A stretch of 64,000 nucleotides of DNA from Tetranychus cinnabarinus (lineage: Eukaryota > Arthropoda > Arachnida > Trombidiformes > Tetranychidae). This document shows positions 13,801 through 26,168 of the stretch, one piece after another; position 1 is the first letter of the stretch; every line of letters starts with the position of its first letter. Position numbers and translations under genes: made by a program. The stretch is taken from contig WHVY01000004.1 in the NCBI GenBank assembly GCA_022266195.1, positions 8,697,501 through 8,761,500 on the forward strand, written 5' to 3'. A model generated the notes under the pieces. The model saw nothing but the letters and a program-made list of their open reading frames with translations. It ran no database searches and was not told the DNA's origin.

Positions 13801-16800
13801 TCTAACATTAATTTACCTCTTTTCTTGCCATTAATTTTTACCTTTGATTACTTTATTGTTCATCATTCCGTAAATCTTGAATCATTTCATTTTTTTCAAC
13901 ATTAGTCAATTTACTGTCACTTGATAGCGACAATTGAATCTAAATCGTTCTTTCATGTTTCACTAAATAACAATTGTATTTACTTGTTTATCAATTAGGA
14001 TGTTGAATTAGCAAATTAATCAGATAATTCACTGATATTTATATCATTAACATTTATAGCTTATTATCCAATATGTTTATTGCTTGAGACGGATTATGAT
14101 TTGCTTTTCAATTTTTACCAACAGTCGATTGAACTTGACTTTCAATATTTACATTTTAACTTGAATCTTGCGCCAATCTTTAAAACCTTAATTGCTCCAA
14201 ATGTTTATTGTTTTTGTTTTATTGGGACAAAACAATCAAACCTTTGATTTAGGAACTGAACTGAGTTAATGACAAAAAAATAGATTTGAAAGCAAACAGT
14301 TAAAGACTGCATTCGCTGAAAAGTGTCTTGAAATGTCTTCTTGAATTTCATAGTCAATTCATTGTTATTGTGATTTCACTTTAAAAACATTTTAACCCAA
14401 AATTGGGTTTACTTTGGTCAACCAAATTGCCTGTTTGATTTAAAAGCTGATTAGCTTTTCTTTCCTTACAGTTTGAGTTTTGTATCTGCATGATGGGTTC
14501 AATCATGTATAACTTTGATTGTGAGGTTTGAGTGTAAATTGTAACTTTAGTTGAATACAAATAAGCTAAATGGTCTAATAGTGTTAACAACGAAAGGAAG
14601 TTAATTGGAAGCTTGAATCAAATTGCGTTGATTAAGTAAATTTGAATTAATTACAAGGTAAAACTAAAAAATGTAATTAGCTGTTGCTTTACAACTGTCA
14701 ATACCATTGATAATTCGTATTGTACTTCCTTTGAAAAACTAATAATTGCCTTGATAATCAATTGACAATCATTTGTGATTTAATTTTCTGGTCTCACAAG
14801 ATTAAATCATAGACTAGTAAAGGCAATGGATTAAAACATCATCAGACTGCTCCTAGTAATTTGATGAAAGTGTCTTTTATAATAACATTGTGTGTTGCGA
14901 TTAATATCTTGCTTGTTGTCTAATTAATTGTTAGCTATTTACAATCAAATGAACGCCCAACCTTTCCAAGGTCCCAACAATTACCTTTAAACAATTATCA
15001 AAAATGTAATCCTAAATCCATTGCCTGATATGAAGGTTTTCCCCTGTCAATTAAAATCCAAATGTTACCTTTAACTGGATCTATTATCATATTGACGTAA
15101 CCAGAGAATCTCAAAATTGAAAAATAACTAGCAAAGGAACAATAATTATGGTGATTAAATGGCTCAACAGCAATTTAAATTGTAACATCATTTTCTTGAT
15201 CCAATTTATTCCTCATAACTGGTTAAGTGTTTAAAATGGGTTCCAGGGTTGCTCACCTTGAACAGATTAATATTTCTGTGGTTTAATTGAAGATTCAAAA
15301 GTCAGTTTCTCTGTTGAATCTCATTTTGGGTGAAATAATTTTTACTATTGTTTTGTCTGATTGTCACTCAAACTGTTGCTTTATTATCAGTTGTCTTGAT
15401 TTTAAAGGGAAACAACAGTTTGATAATGATCAAGATCAGGTCAATCTGGTTCAGTTTCTTTTGTTTTTTCCCATCAAGTGACTTTTCTCGATACTGTTGA
15501 ATATTCCATGTTAATTTATTCAACAATTTACCCAAATCCATCCTGTTTTGTTATCCAATTAATTTGTTGACAATGAAATGTGTGTCGATAATCAGTGTTA
15601 ATTGCATGCATTTCTAATTTTAATGATGAATCAGGTGAATTTAAATATTTCGATTGCACTTTGAGTTTAGGAGTATTTCCATGAATTTCAACTAATCATT
15701 AATTATCTTTACTGTTATCTTTTTCACAGCCTATACATTGGTTCCTTTTTATATCCACTTTGGTGGACATTATCAGCAGCTTCTGCTGTTCTTGGTCTTG
15801 GAGCAGCCGGTAAGTCATCATTAATTTTCACAATCAAAGGTTCACTAATTTATTGTTCATTTTTAATTGTTTAGTTATATGGACTGCTCAAGGAAACCTG
15901 TTAACATTAAACAGCAATCAAAGCACCATTGGTCGTAATAGTGGCGTGTTTTGGGCTCTTTTTCAAGGAAGTCTTATCTTTGGAAACATTTTCGTTTCAT
16001 TCCAATTTAAAGGGATTGACATTATCGATGAAAAAACTCGTCAAACGACTTATTCTGGCCTCTTAGGAGCTGGAATCGCTGGAACAATTTTAATGTTCAT
16101 GTTGAGAAGCTATCCAGCATCTGAGACTAATGAGAAGCCTGTTGGCCCTGTTCAAGCTCTTTGTAAGTTTGAAGCAAAGCTAAAAATAACTGAATTGCCT
16201 CTTAAATCAAACAATATTTCTGAATTAATAACATTTTGAAGTCTCTGTTTTGTGTTTACGAAGCATGGACCTGAACAGGTTAAATTGCTACTTAAGATGT
16301 TGTTTATTGATTGCTATTTTTATTTTTATTTACAGACGATTCATTTACTCTATTCAGAACGAAAGCGATGGTTTTGATGTTTTTCACTTTTGCTTACACA
16401 GGTAACCTGTTTACCAAATCGAGAATAACAACATTCTTTTCCATTTATTTTCATAATTTTCATAATTTTTAAATAACGAATTGAGTGAATGTTATTCCAA
16501 TTATTAATGGCCAGAAGATGTGAAAACCTTGAACTAACGTTGATATATTGTTACTTATTTTGATTCAGGGATAGCACAATCCTTCATTACTGGAGTCTAT
16601 GTCAATTCAATTGGATTCACTAAAGCAATCGGTGAAAACAGGAAAACCTTTGTTGGAGTTGCTGGTTGTTTGATTGGTAAGAAGTTTCTAGTGCTGAATA
16701 ATGTTTCAGATTCTAATTGTTCTATTTTAATTTTAACTTTAGGTATTGGGGAAACAATTGGTGGCGGAATCTTCGGAATTTTCGGTAAAAAGACGGCTAA

Positions 16801-17639
16801 ATTAGGACGAGATCCAATCGTATTCTTTGGATTGATTTTACACATTGCCGCTTATGCTGGAGTCTTCATCAATTTACCCTTTAATGCCAATTTGGGTGAC
16901 ACAGATGAATCTTCGATTATTCCTACAAGGTATTAAATCATTGAAGTATAACTCACGAACAAAACAATGATACAAAAACGAGATTTTTATGGGAATCGAT
17001 TGAATTTTGTTTCATTTGCCTATTTCACTGGAGATTGATTAGTAATAATTTATTTAGCATTATTATTTATATAATCAATCTTTACGTATAAGCATAAGTA
17101 AGCTTATACTTGATCAATGAAAAACAGTTTTCAGTTAGAGTAATTGATCAATCGACTTTGAAAAAAAATTATTTCCTCTGATGCCCATAAAGCTTGTTCA
17201 ATTATTAAGATGTTTTTGACCTTTCTAATCAATTTTCTCATTAATTTACAGTTTACCATTGGCTTTGGTCTGTAGTTTCCTCCTAGGACTTGGAGATGCT
17301 TGTATGAACACTCAAATATATTCACAAATCGGAAGCTTCTATGAATCAAATTCAGCGCCTGCTTTTGCCATATTCAAATTTGTGCAATCATTATTTTCGT
17401 CGTTATTTTTCTTCTTTACGAGTGAAATAACGTTGAACATTCAAATTTATATAATGGTTGGCACGGCAATACTCGGGTCAATTACATTTTTCATTGTTGA
17501 ACAAGCGGCTCGTCGTAAATCAAGATCTGCTGATATAACACCTTCAATTGCAGGTGACGATGTAAAGGACGGAATAACAAATCCAGCTTATGTTAAGGAT
17601 ACAATCGGTCAAAGCACAACAACTTTGGTTGTTCCTTGA
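10820..17639 (+). CDS. UNC-93-like multi-pass membrane protein (MFS-related)
   Basis: Nine coding exons: 10820-10847, 12670-13001, 13066-13247, 15730-15809, 15875-16162, 16336-16401, 16569-16676, 16743-16929 and 17252-17639 (552 aa). All junction phases agree. Exon 1 is a 28-nt microexon encoding nine residues. Intron 2 is GC-AG (CAG then GCAAG at 13002); no nearby GT donor keeps the frame. About 95 cytosolic residues rich in Ser, Pro and Gln precede the first membrane helix, which has the UNC-93 signature FLLLFTAFQTGGMI. Further helices include LYIGSFLYPLWW, TAQGNLLT and the diagnostic LGLGDACMNTQIYSQIG near the C terminus. Family members include C. elegans UNC-93, which regulates a two-pore potassium channel, and vertebrate UNC93B1, which traffics Toll-like receptors. 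Which role applies here cannot be read from sequence. Broken copies of exons 8 and 9 and of the 3' flank lie downstream in the duplicated locus. Confidence 0.93.
10848..12669 (+). other. First intron of the UNC93-like gene
   Basis: This 1.8-kb intron lies between the 28-nt first coding exon and the main N-terminal exon. The donor is AAA/GTAAGT and the acceptor is TCGACCAG. Phase 1 on both sides creates an Ile codon across the junction. No internal gene is supported. Confidence 0.7.
13248..15729 (+). other. Third intron of the UNC93-like gene
   Basis: This is a 2.5-kb AT-rich intron, with donor TTG/GTTTGT and acceptor TTTCACAG. Phase 2 creates a Cys codon, giving the continuous membrane segment VIYCLYIGSFLYP. 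I see no gene in it. Confidence 0.7.
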
Positions 17640-20252
17640 TTGAAATCATTCAAATCACCATCAGCATATCATTGTTATTTGATGGTTAAACTTATATTGC
17701 CATTGTAATTATTTTGATTGTTATCTAATGTTTATATTTCGAGATTTTCAATCACAAGAGTATTTTGACCATTTTTATATCTTTTTTTGTAAGCTTTAAA
17801 CGAAACAAAGTTAAATATATTTTGCTTTGGTTTTGGTCAAGAGCAATATAAAAATGGCTTCCAAGTTGAAAAGTAACATCACCTCAAGTATTTGATCCCA
17901 AAATTGAAAATAGTATTGATTTTTTGCTATTACCTACAATTATTTTTTAGTGACTTTATTTATCTGGATTATAAATAATTCAAATTTGTTGGTTTTGTTA
18001 CTTTTCACCATTCCGTGTTTGATCAACATCAAGTTAACCCAAACTGGTGATCAAATGGCCTTTTCCTGAAATCGATCTCATCGACTATTTTCTGATATTG
18101 TACATTGATTGCAATTGAAATGTATCATTTCAATGTCTATCAACTCTTTTTTTTGTAAACAAGATTTCATTACATTCGGCTCAAAGGGTCGAAGAAAGTT
18201 CTCTTTTGTTTTCCAATCTTATTTTGATGAAATTTATTTTGTTAAAATTATTAAATGACATTAAATTGTGTCCAATCAATGGATTTTGTTTCAATTTTTT
18301 TCTCAAAGGTTTCTCAGCAAATGTTGAGTCAATAATGGATCGACTCAGAATCAGTAAATTTATATTTCAAGCCTTAACTGTTCACTTGCCCAGAAAATTA
18401 CACTTGATGTTCAACAGATGAACAAATTTCAAAAGTAACATTAGCATTGTAATTGTTGAACAATAGAAAGTTTTTGTCAATCAATAACAATAAATTTTGC
18501 AGTTTTACATTTCACTTTAAATTTTTTTAACTTGATTATTCACTGATAATCATTATCGAATTGACTGTCAATGAAATGAATATCTCGATTATAAGCATAA
18601 CAACATAATGAAGTAATTATAATAATAGATATAACGTTCATCTGGATATTTGAATCACTTGCGTGACTAAATTTAAATAAAATGTTAACGGTTTGAAAAC
18701 ATGAGAATCAAGGTTACACATGTATAGATGCGAATATTGCACTTTGTATTTTTATCTTTATCGGAATGGTGTTCATTTGTCATAATTGTTATTATCCTTT
18801 TCGATTCCATTTGAAGAAAATTAATATTGGGATAAAAGTGTAAAACAAATCGATCAAAAGATATCATTCTAATGATGAAATTGTTTCAAGGATTTCCTAT
18901 GACTCGGCTCTTCTTTCCATGTTTCCAGAATATTGCTCCTTTGAACTATAATAAACAATTTATTATTAAAAGGTTAGACTTTTTTCACTTTATATTGCTC
19001 GTTAGTCGATCAGGTCCTACCTTAATGATTGAAAACTGTCTCGCTTATTGATTTGATTGTACAACGAAGAGATATCAATGTTCATCAAATTGATTGGGTG
19101 TATCCAATTGAAGAGACGTTTAAATTCAATCAGCAATTGTATTAGTAATGTTGTTGCATGTTGCTCATCTATAAAGACAGATAAATCATAAAGAAAAAAG
19201 AAAAAGTTATCAACATGTGTTTTGTAAATACTCTTGTTATGGTTTTACTTAATACTCACTTGAGATCTTTTGATTGACCTGTATTGTTGAACTTGGTACA
19301 TTATAAATCAAATTTACTTTGATTATTTTGTAAATTGAGCTACAAGTGGTTTCAGACCATTGAACTGCTGGCTATGACCATTTGTGTCTATTGAGGTACC
19401 GAATCAGGAACATGTTTCATCAAGTATCACCTTTAACGTTTCTATCATATCTTGAAACATTGTTATCATTGTTTTTATCCTTTTGATGTTGGGAATAAAT
19501 ATTGGAATGAATCACGAATCCTTTAACCAAAGGAGAGGTTGGATAGGAGCAATTGATAAGCAGTTACGTCATTAATCGATCTTTAAATCTATTATTTTAT
19601 CACAAAAAAATCACTAATTAAGCTCATCCAAATGAAAATAGTGAAAACATTAAAAATATATACAAACAGAGTTTAGTCATTAGCATACAATTTTAAACAA
19701 AAACAAGTTGAACCTAAAAGTTAACTGTACGTACACCGTAAGCAGATTAAACAAATGAGTTTAACATAAATGAAAAGATAATAAAATAAACTAGAAAAAC
19801 CAAAAAATAAACAATGAGTAGATGGTGAATAATTTGCTCGATAGATGGAGTTAAATGCAAAATGAGAAAGAAAGAGCAAGAGCAAGAGAAAGAGAGCGAA
19901 TCTTTTGGAGTGAGTTAAGAGAGCAAACTTTACAATTTGTTTCAGAGCTTTCATTTGGTTCAGATGAAATTTTACTGAATTTTTTCTCTATTTTCCTGTG
20001 AGCGGAAGTTATTTTATCTTGTTTTCCATTACTCTCCAATCTGCGCTTAAATCATGGAAATAATAATCTTTATTCAGTAATATCAAATTTGGTCTATAAA
20101 TGGATTAGTGGATATTAAGAGTGATCTTTTCTGCTAGAGTGTGCCTCCATCTTCACGGGTTTCTTGCTTTTAGTGCAAGTGTTTATAGTGCTTATTCACA
20201 TTTTCCTTTTGTTTTCTATTCTACTATTGAGTCATTTATCTTTAAATGAACT
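17640..20252. other. UNC93-like 3' UTR and UNC93-CTL intergenic region
   Basis: This 2.6-kb non-coding stretch includes the UNC-93-like 3' flank. Its segment 17943-18210 is copied almost exactly at 30336-30606. The last 250 bases probably hold the CTL promoter and 5' UTR. No gene, tRNA or clear mobile element was recognised. Confidence 0.6.
17791..18210 (+). repeat. Source copy of UNC93 3'-flank segmental duplication
   Basis: Bases 17943-18210 match 30336-30606 nearly base for base in direct orientation. Weaker similarity around 17791-17820 matches 30274-30306, with the interval between altered. This is the donor side of the segmental duplication next to the third homeobox gene. Confidence 0.9.
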
Positions 20253-23200
20253 ATGACTGAAGAAACTGATCCAGATCTGCCCGAACCTTTTGAATATGAT
20301 CCCAGTTTTCGTGGACCTGTTAAATCACGAAGCTGTACTGATCTTTATTGTCTTTACCTATTCGTCATTTTCGTAGGAGCCTGGATTGTTCTTGCTGGTG
20401 TGGGTAAGTTGATCTTGTTGGTGTTAATTATGTTAATGTTGGTGTAACAATGAGAACATTAACATTGATGTGTAAACAACACTGTCTCCATATTTGCTTT
20501 ACATTTTTCAAGAGAAATGGCGTTTCATGTTTAGACAAAGAAACTATCAGCGCAATATGTACTTACACATTTCAAGCAACTTTCTCTATTTTGATTTTAA
20601 AAACTTAATTTATTTTTTATTCGCTTGTTTTTAATCTGGTTTTTCCAGCTATACGTTTCGGTGACCCTGAAAGAGTTATCTATCCAAGTGATAGCTTTGG
20701 ACGAATCTGTGGTAGAGATGAATTAATGTAAGTTAATAAATGCTCAACTGTTTATACTGTGTTTTATCTAATTAATTCATCATTTTCAATGTTCAAAATT
20801 TTTTCTTTTTCATACCATTCATCACTCTTGTGGACGATTAATAACAGAGATAAGCCTTTTTTATACTTCTTCAACATTTTGCAATGTGCAAAAATCAACG
20901 CATTCAGCAAAGGTTGCAACACAACTCAGGTATCTTATTTATCGCAAAGAATTTTTTTGCTTTATTGATTTTTAATCGAACCACTTGTTGAATTGCAAAA
21001 GTAAATTTTTTCTTTCTTTCTTAGGTGTGTGTAAAAAAATGCCCGGACTTTACCGAGAGCTTTGTAAAGTATCGTGATCCAATCTTTTGGAATGCCTTGA
21101 CAAATCAACAGCAAGAAATAGTCCGTCGAAAATTAATCTGTGATTATGAAATTAAGGTTGGTTTTACTTTTTCTGTTTTTCAAATATTTTCATTGCTCAC
21201 ATAACTAAAATTTTTGAATTTCACGTAGATTAATGAGATTTCCTTGGATAAAATACCCGATCTTTTGCGCACAAAACGTTGTGGTAGGATTTACTTCAAA
21301 AGTGAACCATGTAAGTACTGAAGTTCGCTAATCATATTTCCATTTTAGGCAATTCAAATCATTTATTGCTAACCTTGATTGTTCAAAAATGATTTCAATC
21401 ATTTTTACCAATCTGTTATGATTTGAATGATACTTCAAAATTTTTATCTTTTAAAATTTAGAATTAATGTTTTATTATATGTATTATCTATTAATATGCG
21501 ATCTTTTTATCTAACTCTTTTGCTAATGTTTTAATGTTGCGAAAACAACTCATCTCACATTTCTTGTTGCTTTATCGTCTCCAATTTCCTCCCGACCCCA
21601 TTTAAATCCAATTCTGTCCCATCCCACTGCGTCATTATCCGCTTCTCAATCCTTACCGAAAAAAGTCTTAAAACTGCCGTCCAAGACGAGTAAACAAGGT
21701 ATATAGAGCATTGACCATGGTAACAACATGGTTGATAACCCTCAAAAATCAATTATCATTGCTTTTGTTTTTTTTGTGTGCTACCATTAAATTCTTTAGT
21801 TGTTGGTAGATGTGTTCCAGATGCTTTGTCCTATTCAAATAAATCTAAAACCATCATCGGTGACGATGGAGATAACATGGTTGGGGAAAATGGCCTGCCA
21901 ATAAATGCAACAATGGCTGCAAGAGCTGGAAAGTAAGAAAAAGATATTTCAACCGATTTAAATTCAATTTATTTATTATAATCTTTTCTTTTTTTCAAGG
22001 GGATTTTCAAAGATGCTCAATCTATCTGATATTTGGGATAATACAGTTGAAGATTTAGGACTTGTTTGGAAACATATTTTAATGTAAGATTTTGCCATCA
22101 TCTTCATTCAGAATAACTTTTGTTAAGCTTAATATCTAATTTTATTTTAATTATACGTTTGCTTAGAGCACTTGCTATTGCTATGGTTATCTCATTCATT
22201 TGGATTCTCCTGCTCCAAATCATAGCCGGTCCAATGGTTTGGTTTTCAATGTTTGCAGTACTGGTCTTGTCAACTCTTGCTGTTCTCGGCTGCCTTAAAC
22301 GCTATTTTTGGCTCAAATCTTTAACACCAGACGAATTGGATGATACAGACATATACACTGCTGATCTCAAAATTGATTTCTCTGATATCATTCGAGTAAA
22401 TTTACATTCTATTTTGATGAACAAAAAGACATGGCTTGTATTTGCGATTCTCTGTGGAATCGTCTCTTTTTTACTCGCCGTTACATTTGTATTCCTCCGT
22501 AGTCGAGTTAATATTGCCATTTCACTCATCAAGGAAGCCAGCAAGTAATATAACAAAACACACGATTTGATTTTGAATAGGTTTTTAAATATATTTTTCT
22601 TTACTTCCTAGGGCTTTAGATCATGCTAAATCTGCTCTGTTCCTTCCTTTTGTGCCATACATTTTACAAACTCTAGTCATCCTCATCGGAATATTCGTTG
22701 CCATCATGATAGCCGCAGTTCAGAAGCCAACGTACCGGATTTCCGGTACCAATCACACTTCAGAAAAAGGAATAAGATGTGACCCATTTGTAAGTTAAAT
22801 TAATGAATTTGTAAATTTTGTTCATCTTAATTCACTTGGAAAACATATTTACTTTTGTATAATGTTCTTAAATTGCCGTTTTTCAGACATATAATGGTAC
22901 TGATGACTCAAAATGTGAAAAGTTTATTCCTTTTTCCAATACCATTCTCAACTCTGCTCACTTCTTCAATCTCTTTATGACTTTTTGGCTTCTGTTTTTC
23001 ATCAATGGAATGGGTAAATACTTTCTCGATAAATGAACTTTCTTTCATTGAAACAGAGCTTTAAAACATTATCTCTTTCCTCTGCAGTTAAATTTATCCT
23101 GGCTGGAGCATTTGCCGCTTATTATTGGGCTTACAATAAACCAGATGAAATTCCCTCATTCCCAGTTGCGACAAGCACTTATCGAGCCTTTAGGTGAATA

Positions 23201-24190
23201 GCTTACTAATTGTTTGAACATTAATGTGTTTAACTTATTGATTGGCTATTTCAAATGTTTATTTTATTATTCTTAATTGCTATTCAGATATCATGCTGGG
23301 TCAATCGCTTTTGGATCGTTAATCTTAGCCATATTCAGGATGATTAGAGTGGCTATTGAATATGTTTACGAGAAGTGTAAAATGTACACTGATAATGCTT
23401 TTGCCAAAGCGATTATGTGGTAAGTGAGAGTAGTTTGTAGCTGTTTTGTTCAATTTTGTAATTTTTCGATTTCTGATTTAAAGGACCTGTCGTTGCTGTT
23501 TCTGGATGCTGGAAAAGTTCATGCGTTTTTTGAATACCAATGCTTATATTATGATAGCTGTTCATGGACAATCTTTTCTGCCTGCTGCTAAAGAAGCATT
23601 CTTCTTGTTACTTAGGAATGTTGTCAGGTAAATCAATTATTCATGACAATTTTCTGTGCATACGATTTTCATTGGGTGTTTCTCTTTTTCAGAGTTGCCG
23701 TTTTAGACAAGGTTGCTGATTACTTACTTTTGATTGGAAAGCTTGTGGTCACAGCATTTATGGGTCTAGCGACATTTTTTTACTTTACCAAAGGATACGA
23801 TTATGATCTCACTTATTTCACACCTCCTGATATAAATTATACTTGGGTTCCTGTGATTGTAAGTTTGAATTATTTTCTATGGAATTGTTGGAAATTGTTA
23901 TTAATTTATCATTTCATTACTTAGGCTGTTTGTATTGGTACCTACTTCATTGCTGATTGTTTCTTTGATGTATATGAAATGGCAGTTGACACTATTTTTC
24001 TATGTTTCCGTAAGTTTTATTGTTACCATGTTGCGATTTTCATTAATTACTGAACATCTTTATTCATTCTTTTTCATGTATAGTCGAAGACTGCGAACGT
24101 AATGATGGCTCACCTTCAAAGCCTTATTTCATGTCCGAAGAACTCATGGAAATTTTAGAGTATCGTAATCAACCCACCTCCCAATTTTGA
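20253..24190 (+). CDS. Choline transporter-like protein (CTL/SLC44 family)
   Basis: Sixteen exons: 20253-20403, 20649-20727, 20848-20929, 21025-21156, 21229-21310, 21800-21932, 22000-22083, 22167-22544, 22612-22789, 22887-23013, 23088-23193, 23288-23419, 23484-23627, 23693-23858, 23925-24009 and 24084-24190 (721 aa, all phases consistent, all GT-AG). The N terminus has the CTL pattern YDPSFRGPVKSRSCTDLYC leading into the first membrane helix. A long extracellular loop with paired cysteines (RICG, CAKIN, CVKKCP) follows, then a cluster of helices from about residue 249. The conserved C-terminal CTL region includes GAFAAYYWAYNKPDEIPSFP, RAFRYHAGSIAFGSLI and NTNAYIMIAVHGQSF. SLC44 proteins are about 10-helix plasma-membrane or mitochondrial carriers tied to choline and ethanolamine supply. 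The closest subtype appears to be the CTL2/4/5 group, but this is uncertain. Parts of exons 7-14 recur downstream as pseudogene fragments. Confidence 0.95.
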
Positions 24191-24814
24191 AACGTTTGTC
24201 AAACTGATTCGTTTATTTTTTGAACCCACCCGAAGCTCATTCCATTAATTGTGCGCACAATATTTCTCCCATTCAATGATTATCTTTAACTTAATCATCA
24301 TCTCATTCGCAAATGAAGAAACATGTCCAGGATTGAAAACAAAAAGAAACAATTGTTAATCAATCTATATGAGTTGTGACTCTTTTCTAATTTAGTTAAT
24401 TATGTAAATTACTAATGACTTGTATGATTGCATTGACTGAAAAACTGACCGTAACAGTTTGCAGCCAAAAATTTCAATCTGCCATTCCATTTTCTTGAGC
24501 ATAATAAACCATGAAAATTTGATGAAATATTGTCTCAAATAATATAATGTGTTAGGTCAAATCAATTGTTTCTTTGAGTTATTTATAATCAAGTTTCTAA
24601 GCAACATCTTCATTATGTCGATATTTCCTCGGAACAGCTATTTCAGCTTGATTACTTTCGATTATTATTGATTTAAAGGAATCAATGATGCAGACTCAGG
24701 AGAAGTGTGAAGTCAAATAAATGAAATGAATAGTTGATACATGGATAAGATTTCAAATTAATAAAATTTATTGCTGAATTAATATTAGATTTATTATCAG
24801 ATGCTGGTTAAACA
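24191..24814. other. Convergent 3' ends of CTL and homeobox copy 1
   Basis: This AT-rich interval lies between the CTL stop codon and the stop of the minus-strand homeobox gene. TTTATT (AATAAA on the minus strand) at 24767-24772 and 24790-24795 could serve the homeobox gene. No other feature was seen. Confidence 0.5.
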
Positions 24815-25639
24815 TTAATTATTGAGGATTTCACTTAGACAATGAGAAAAGTCTGCATAAGAGGAAGAAGAGGATGTTGGAGACATTGGCAGTTCTATTG
24901 GGATAAGAGATTCCATTAATGCTGGTTGAATTGGCATTAGAGGTTGATATAAAATTATTGGTTGGAAAAACATGGATGGTTGATTAATAAATTCCAGTGG
25001 TGGTGATGGTGGTAGTTGTGGTTGATCCCTCGATATTACAGGTCCCAGTGTTGTTGACGGTGGCGGTGGTGGTGGAGCCGAGTTTTCTTTGCTGCCTTCC
25101 TTCTTGGCTTTGGTTCTACGATTTTTGAACCAGTTTGAAACAATAGAACGAGTTAATTTCCATTTTTTAGCGATTTCGTCTTTTGTGGTGTGATTGGGAG
25201 TTCGACATTTAGTGAACTCGGCTTCAAGTCCTTGTATTTGTTGTTTGGTGAAAGTATAACGTTGTCTTCGGATTCGTTTTTCTATACCAACCATGCTTAA
25301 CGCAAAATCTAATTCATTGTCAGTTGAAATTGTTTTTAAGTCCGTTGGCACTAGAGTTGGTACATCACTTTGTTCATTTGAGATCATCAACTGAGGATCT
25401 TGGTTGCACTCTGGTAACACAATAGATGATAATTTTACTGGTGTACCTTTAGAACGACGGTTTTTGAACCAAGTCTTTATCTCTTCAGCATCTTTTCCCA
25501 AGTCATGGGCGATTCTAAGTCTAACATGATAATCAGGATTTCTACAAAGAAAATATTCACTTTCTAAAAAATGCACTTCTTGTTTAGTATACACAACTCT
25601 TGGCTTTCGTCGCCTTTGTTGTACTGTTGATGAGGACAT
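24815..25639 (-). CDS. Double homeodomain protein, copy 1 (K50/K50 type)
   Basis: This is an intronless 274-aa frame from an ATG at 25639. It contains two homeodomains, HD1 at residues 10-69 and HD2 at 123-182. Both have the helix-3 core WFKNRR with Trp48, Phe49, Asn51 and Arg53 intact and lysine at position 50. Lysine 50 is the specificity residue of Bicoid/Otd/Pitx-type proteins, which bind TAATCC. Both homeodomains are flanked by basic residues. The C-terminal part is rich in Pro, Ser and Leu (a PPPPPP run, then QPLMPIQPALM), consistent with an activation region. The product is predicted to be a nuclear DNA-binding transcription factor. The gene has its own TATA promoter and lies convergent to the CTL gene. 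It is clearly diverged from copies 2 and 3: the HDs are similar, the linker and tail differ, and it is 38 aa shorter. I recognise no named arthropod family with this architecture; the layout resembles mammalian DUX only in general form. Confidence 0.9.
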   Translation of the reverse strand: MSSSTVQQRRRKPRVVYTKQEVHFLESEYFLCRNPDYHVRLRIAHDLGKDAEEIKTWFKNRRSKGTPVKLSSIVLPECNQDPQLMISNEQSDVPTLVPTDLKTISTDNELDFALSMVGIEKRIRRQRYTFTKQQIQGLEAEFTKCRTPNHTTKDEIAKKWKLTRSIVSNWFKNRRTKAKKEGSKENSAPPPPPPSTTLGPVISRDQPQLPPSPPLEFINQPSMFFQPIILYQPLMPIQPALMESLIPIELPMSPTSSSSSYADFSHCLSEILNN

Positions 25640-25735
25640 GATGATGACACTTGAACAAAATATAATTCAGATGAATGAAGTAATGAAACAGTGAAAGTCT
25701 TGACGTTAAATGAAGTCTCCTTTCGAAACTCGGCC

Positions 25736-25743
25736 CTTTTATA
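25736..25743 (-). promoter_or_regulatory. TATA box of homeobox copy 1
   Basis: TATAAAAG on the minus strand lies 97 bp upstream of the ATG in a GC-rich context (GGGGCGG just upstream). The same box and context occur at the same place in copies 2 and 3. Confidence 0.8.
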
Positions 25744-25825
25744 CCGCCCCTCACCCTCAGGTCGAAGTTGAATCAAACAGCGAATCAAAAAGGTCAACGC
25801 CTTTTCCATTATCAAAACTCAACAG

Positions 25826-25837
25826 TGATCCTAATCC
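25826..25837 (-). promoter_or_regulatory. Tandem K50-type homeodomain site upstream of copy 1
   Basis: On the plus strand the 12-mer reads TGATCCTAATCC, two abutting hexamers of the type bound by K50 homeodomains. It lies about 85 bp upstream of the TATA box and is present identically in all three copies. A binding role is inferred, not shown. Confidence 0.4.
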
Positions 25838-25982
25838 TTTTCTATGTTTTTTAGGTATTTTAATTACTCGATAATAGCCTGTGGTCATAATAATCTTTAC
25901 TTTTTTATTAATAATTGAAGCTCGTTTTTTAAGCATTTTAAACTTCTTATCTCGAAATTACTAAAAAACAAAACAAAAAAAA

Positions 25983-26165
25983 GGAAACGGAATTTTCCGA
26001 ACATTGGGTAAAGAGACACCTAAATTAACATGAGATTCGATGATATCCTTCGGATTGATTTTTCACATTGTTTCTTATGCCTTAGTCTTCATCAATCTAA
26101 CTTTTAATGTTAAACAAATGCCCTTTCGATTATTCTATAAGCTCTTAGATCATTCAAGTATAATA
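25983..26165 (+). pseudogene. UNC93-like exon 8 fragment, copy A
   Basis: This is a degenerate copy of UNC-93-like exon 8 and the start of intron 8 (about 16756-16950). It keeps stretches matching TTCGGATTGATTTT, CACATTG and TCTTCATCAATCTAAC, with the frame broken by substitutions and deletions. It lies directly upstream of homeobox copy 1 and is joined at its other end to a CTL exon 7 fragment. Confidence 0.85.
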
Positions 26166-26168
26166 AAG

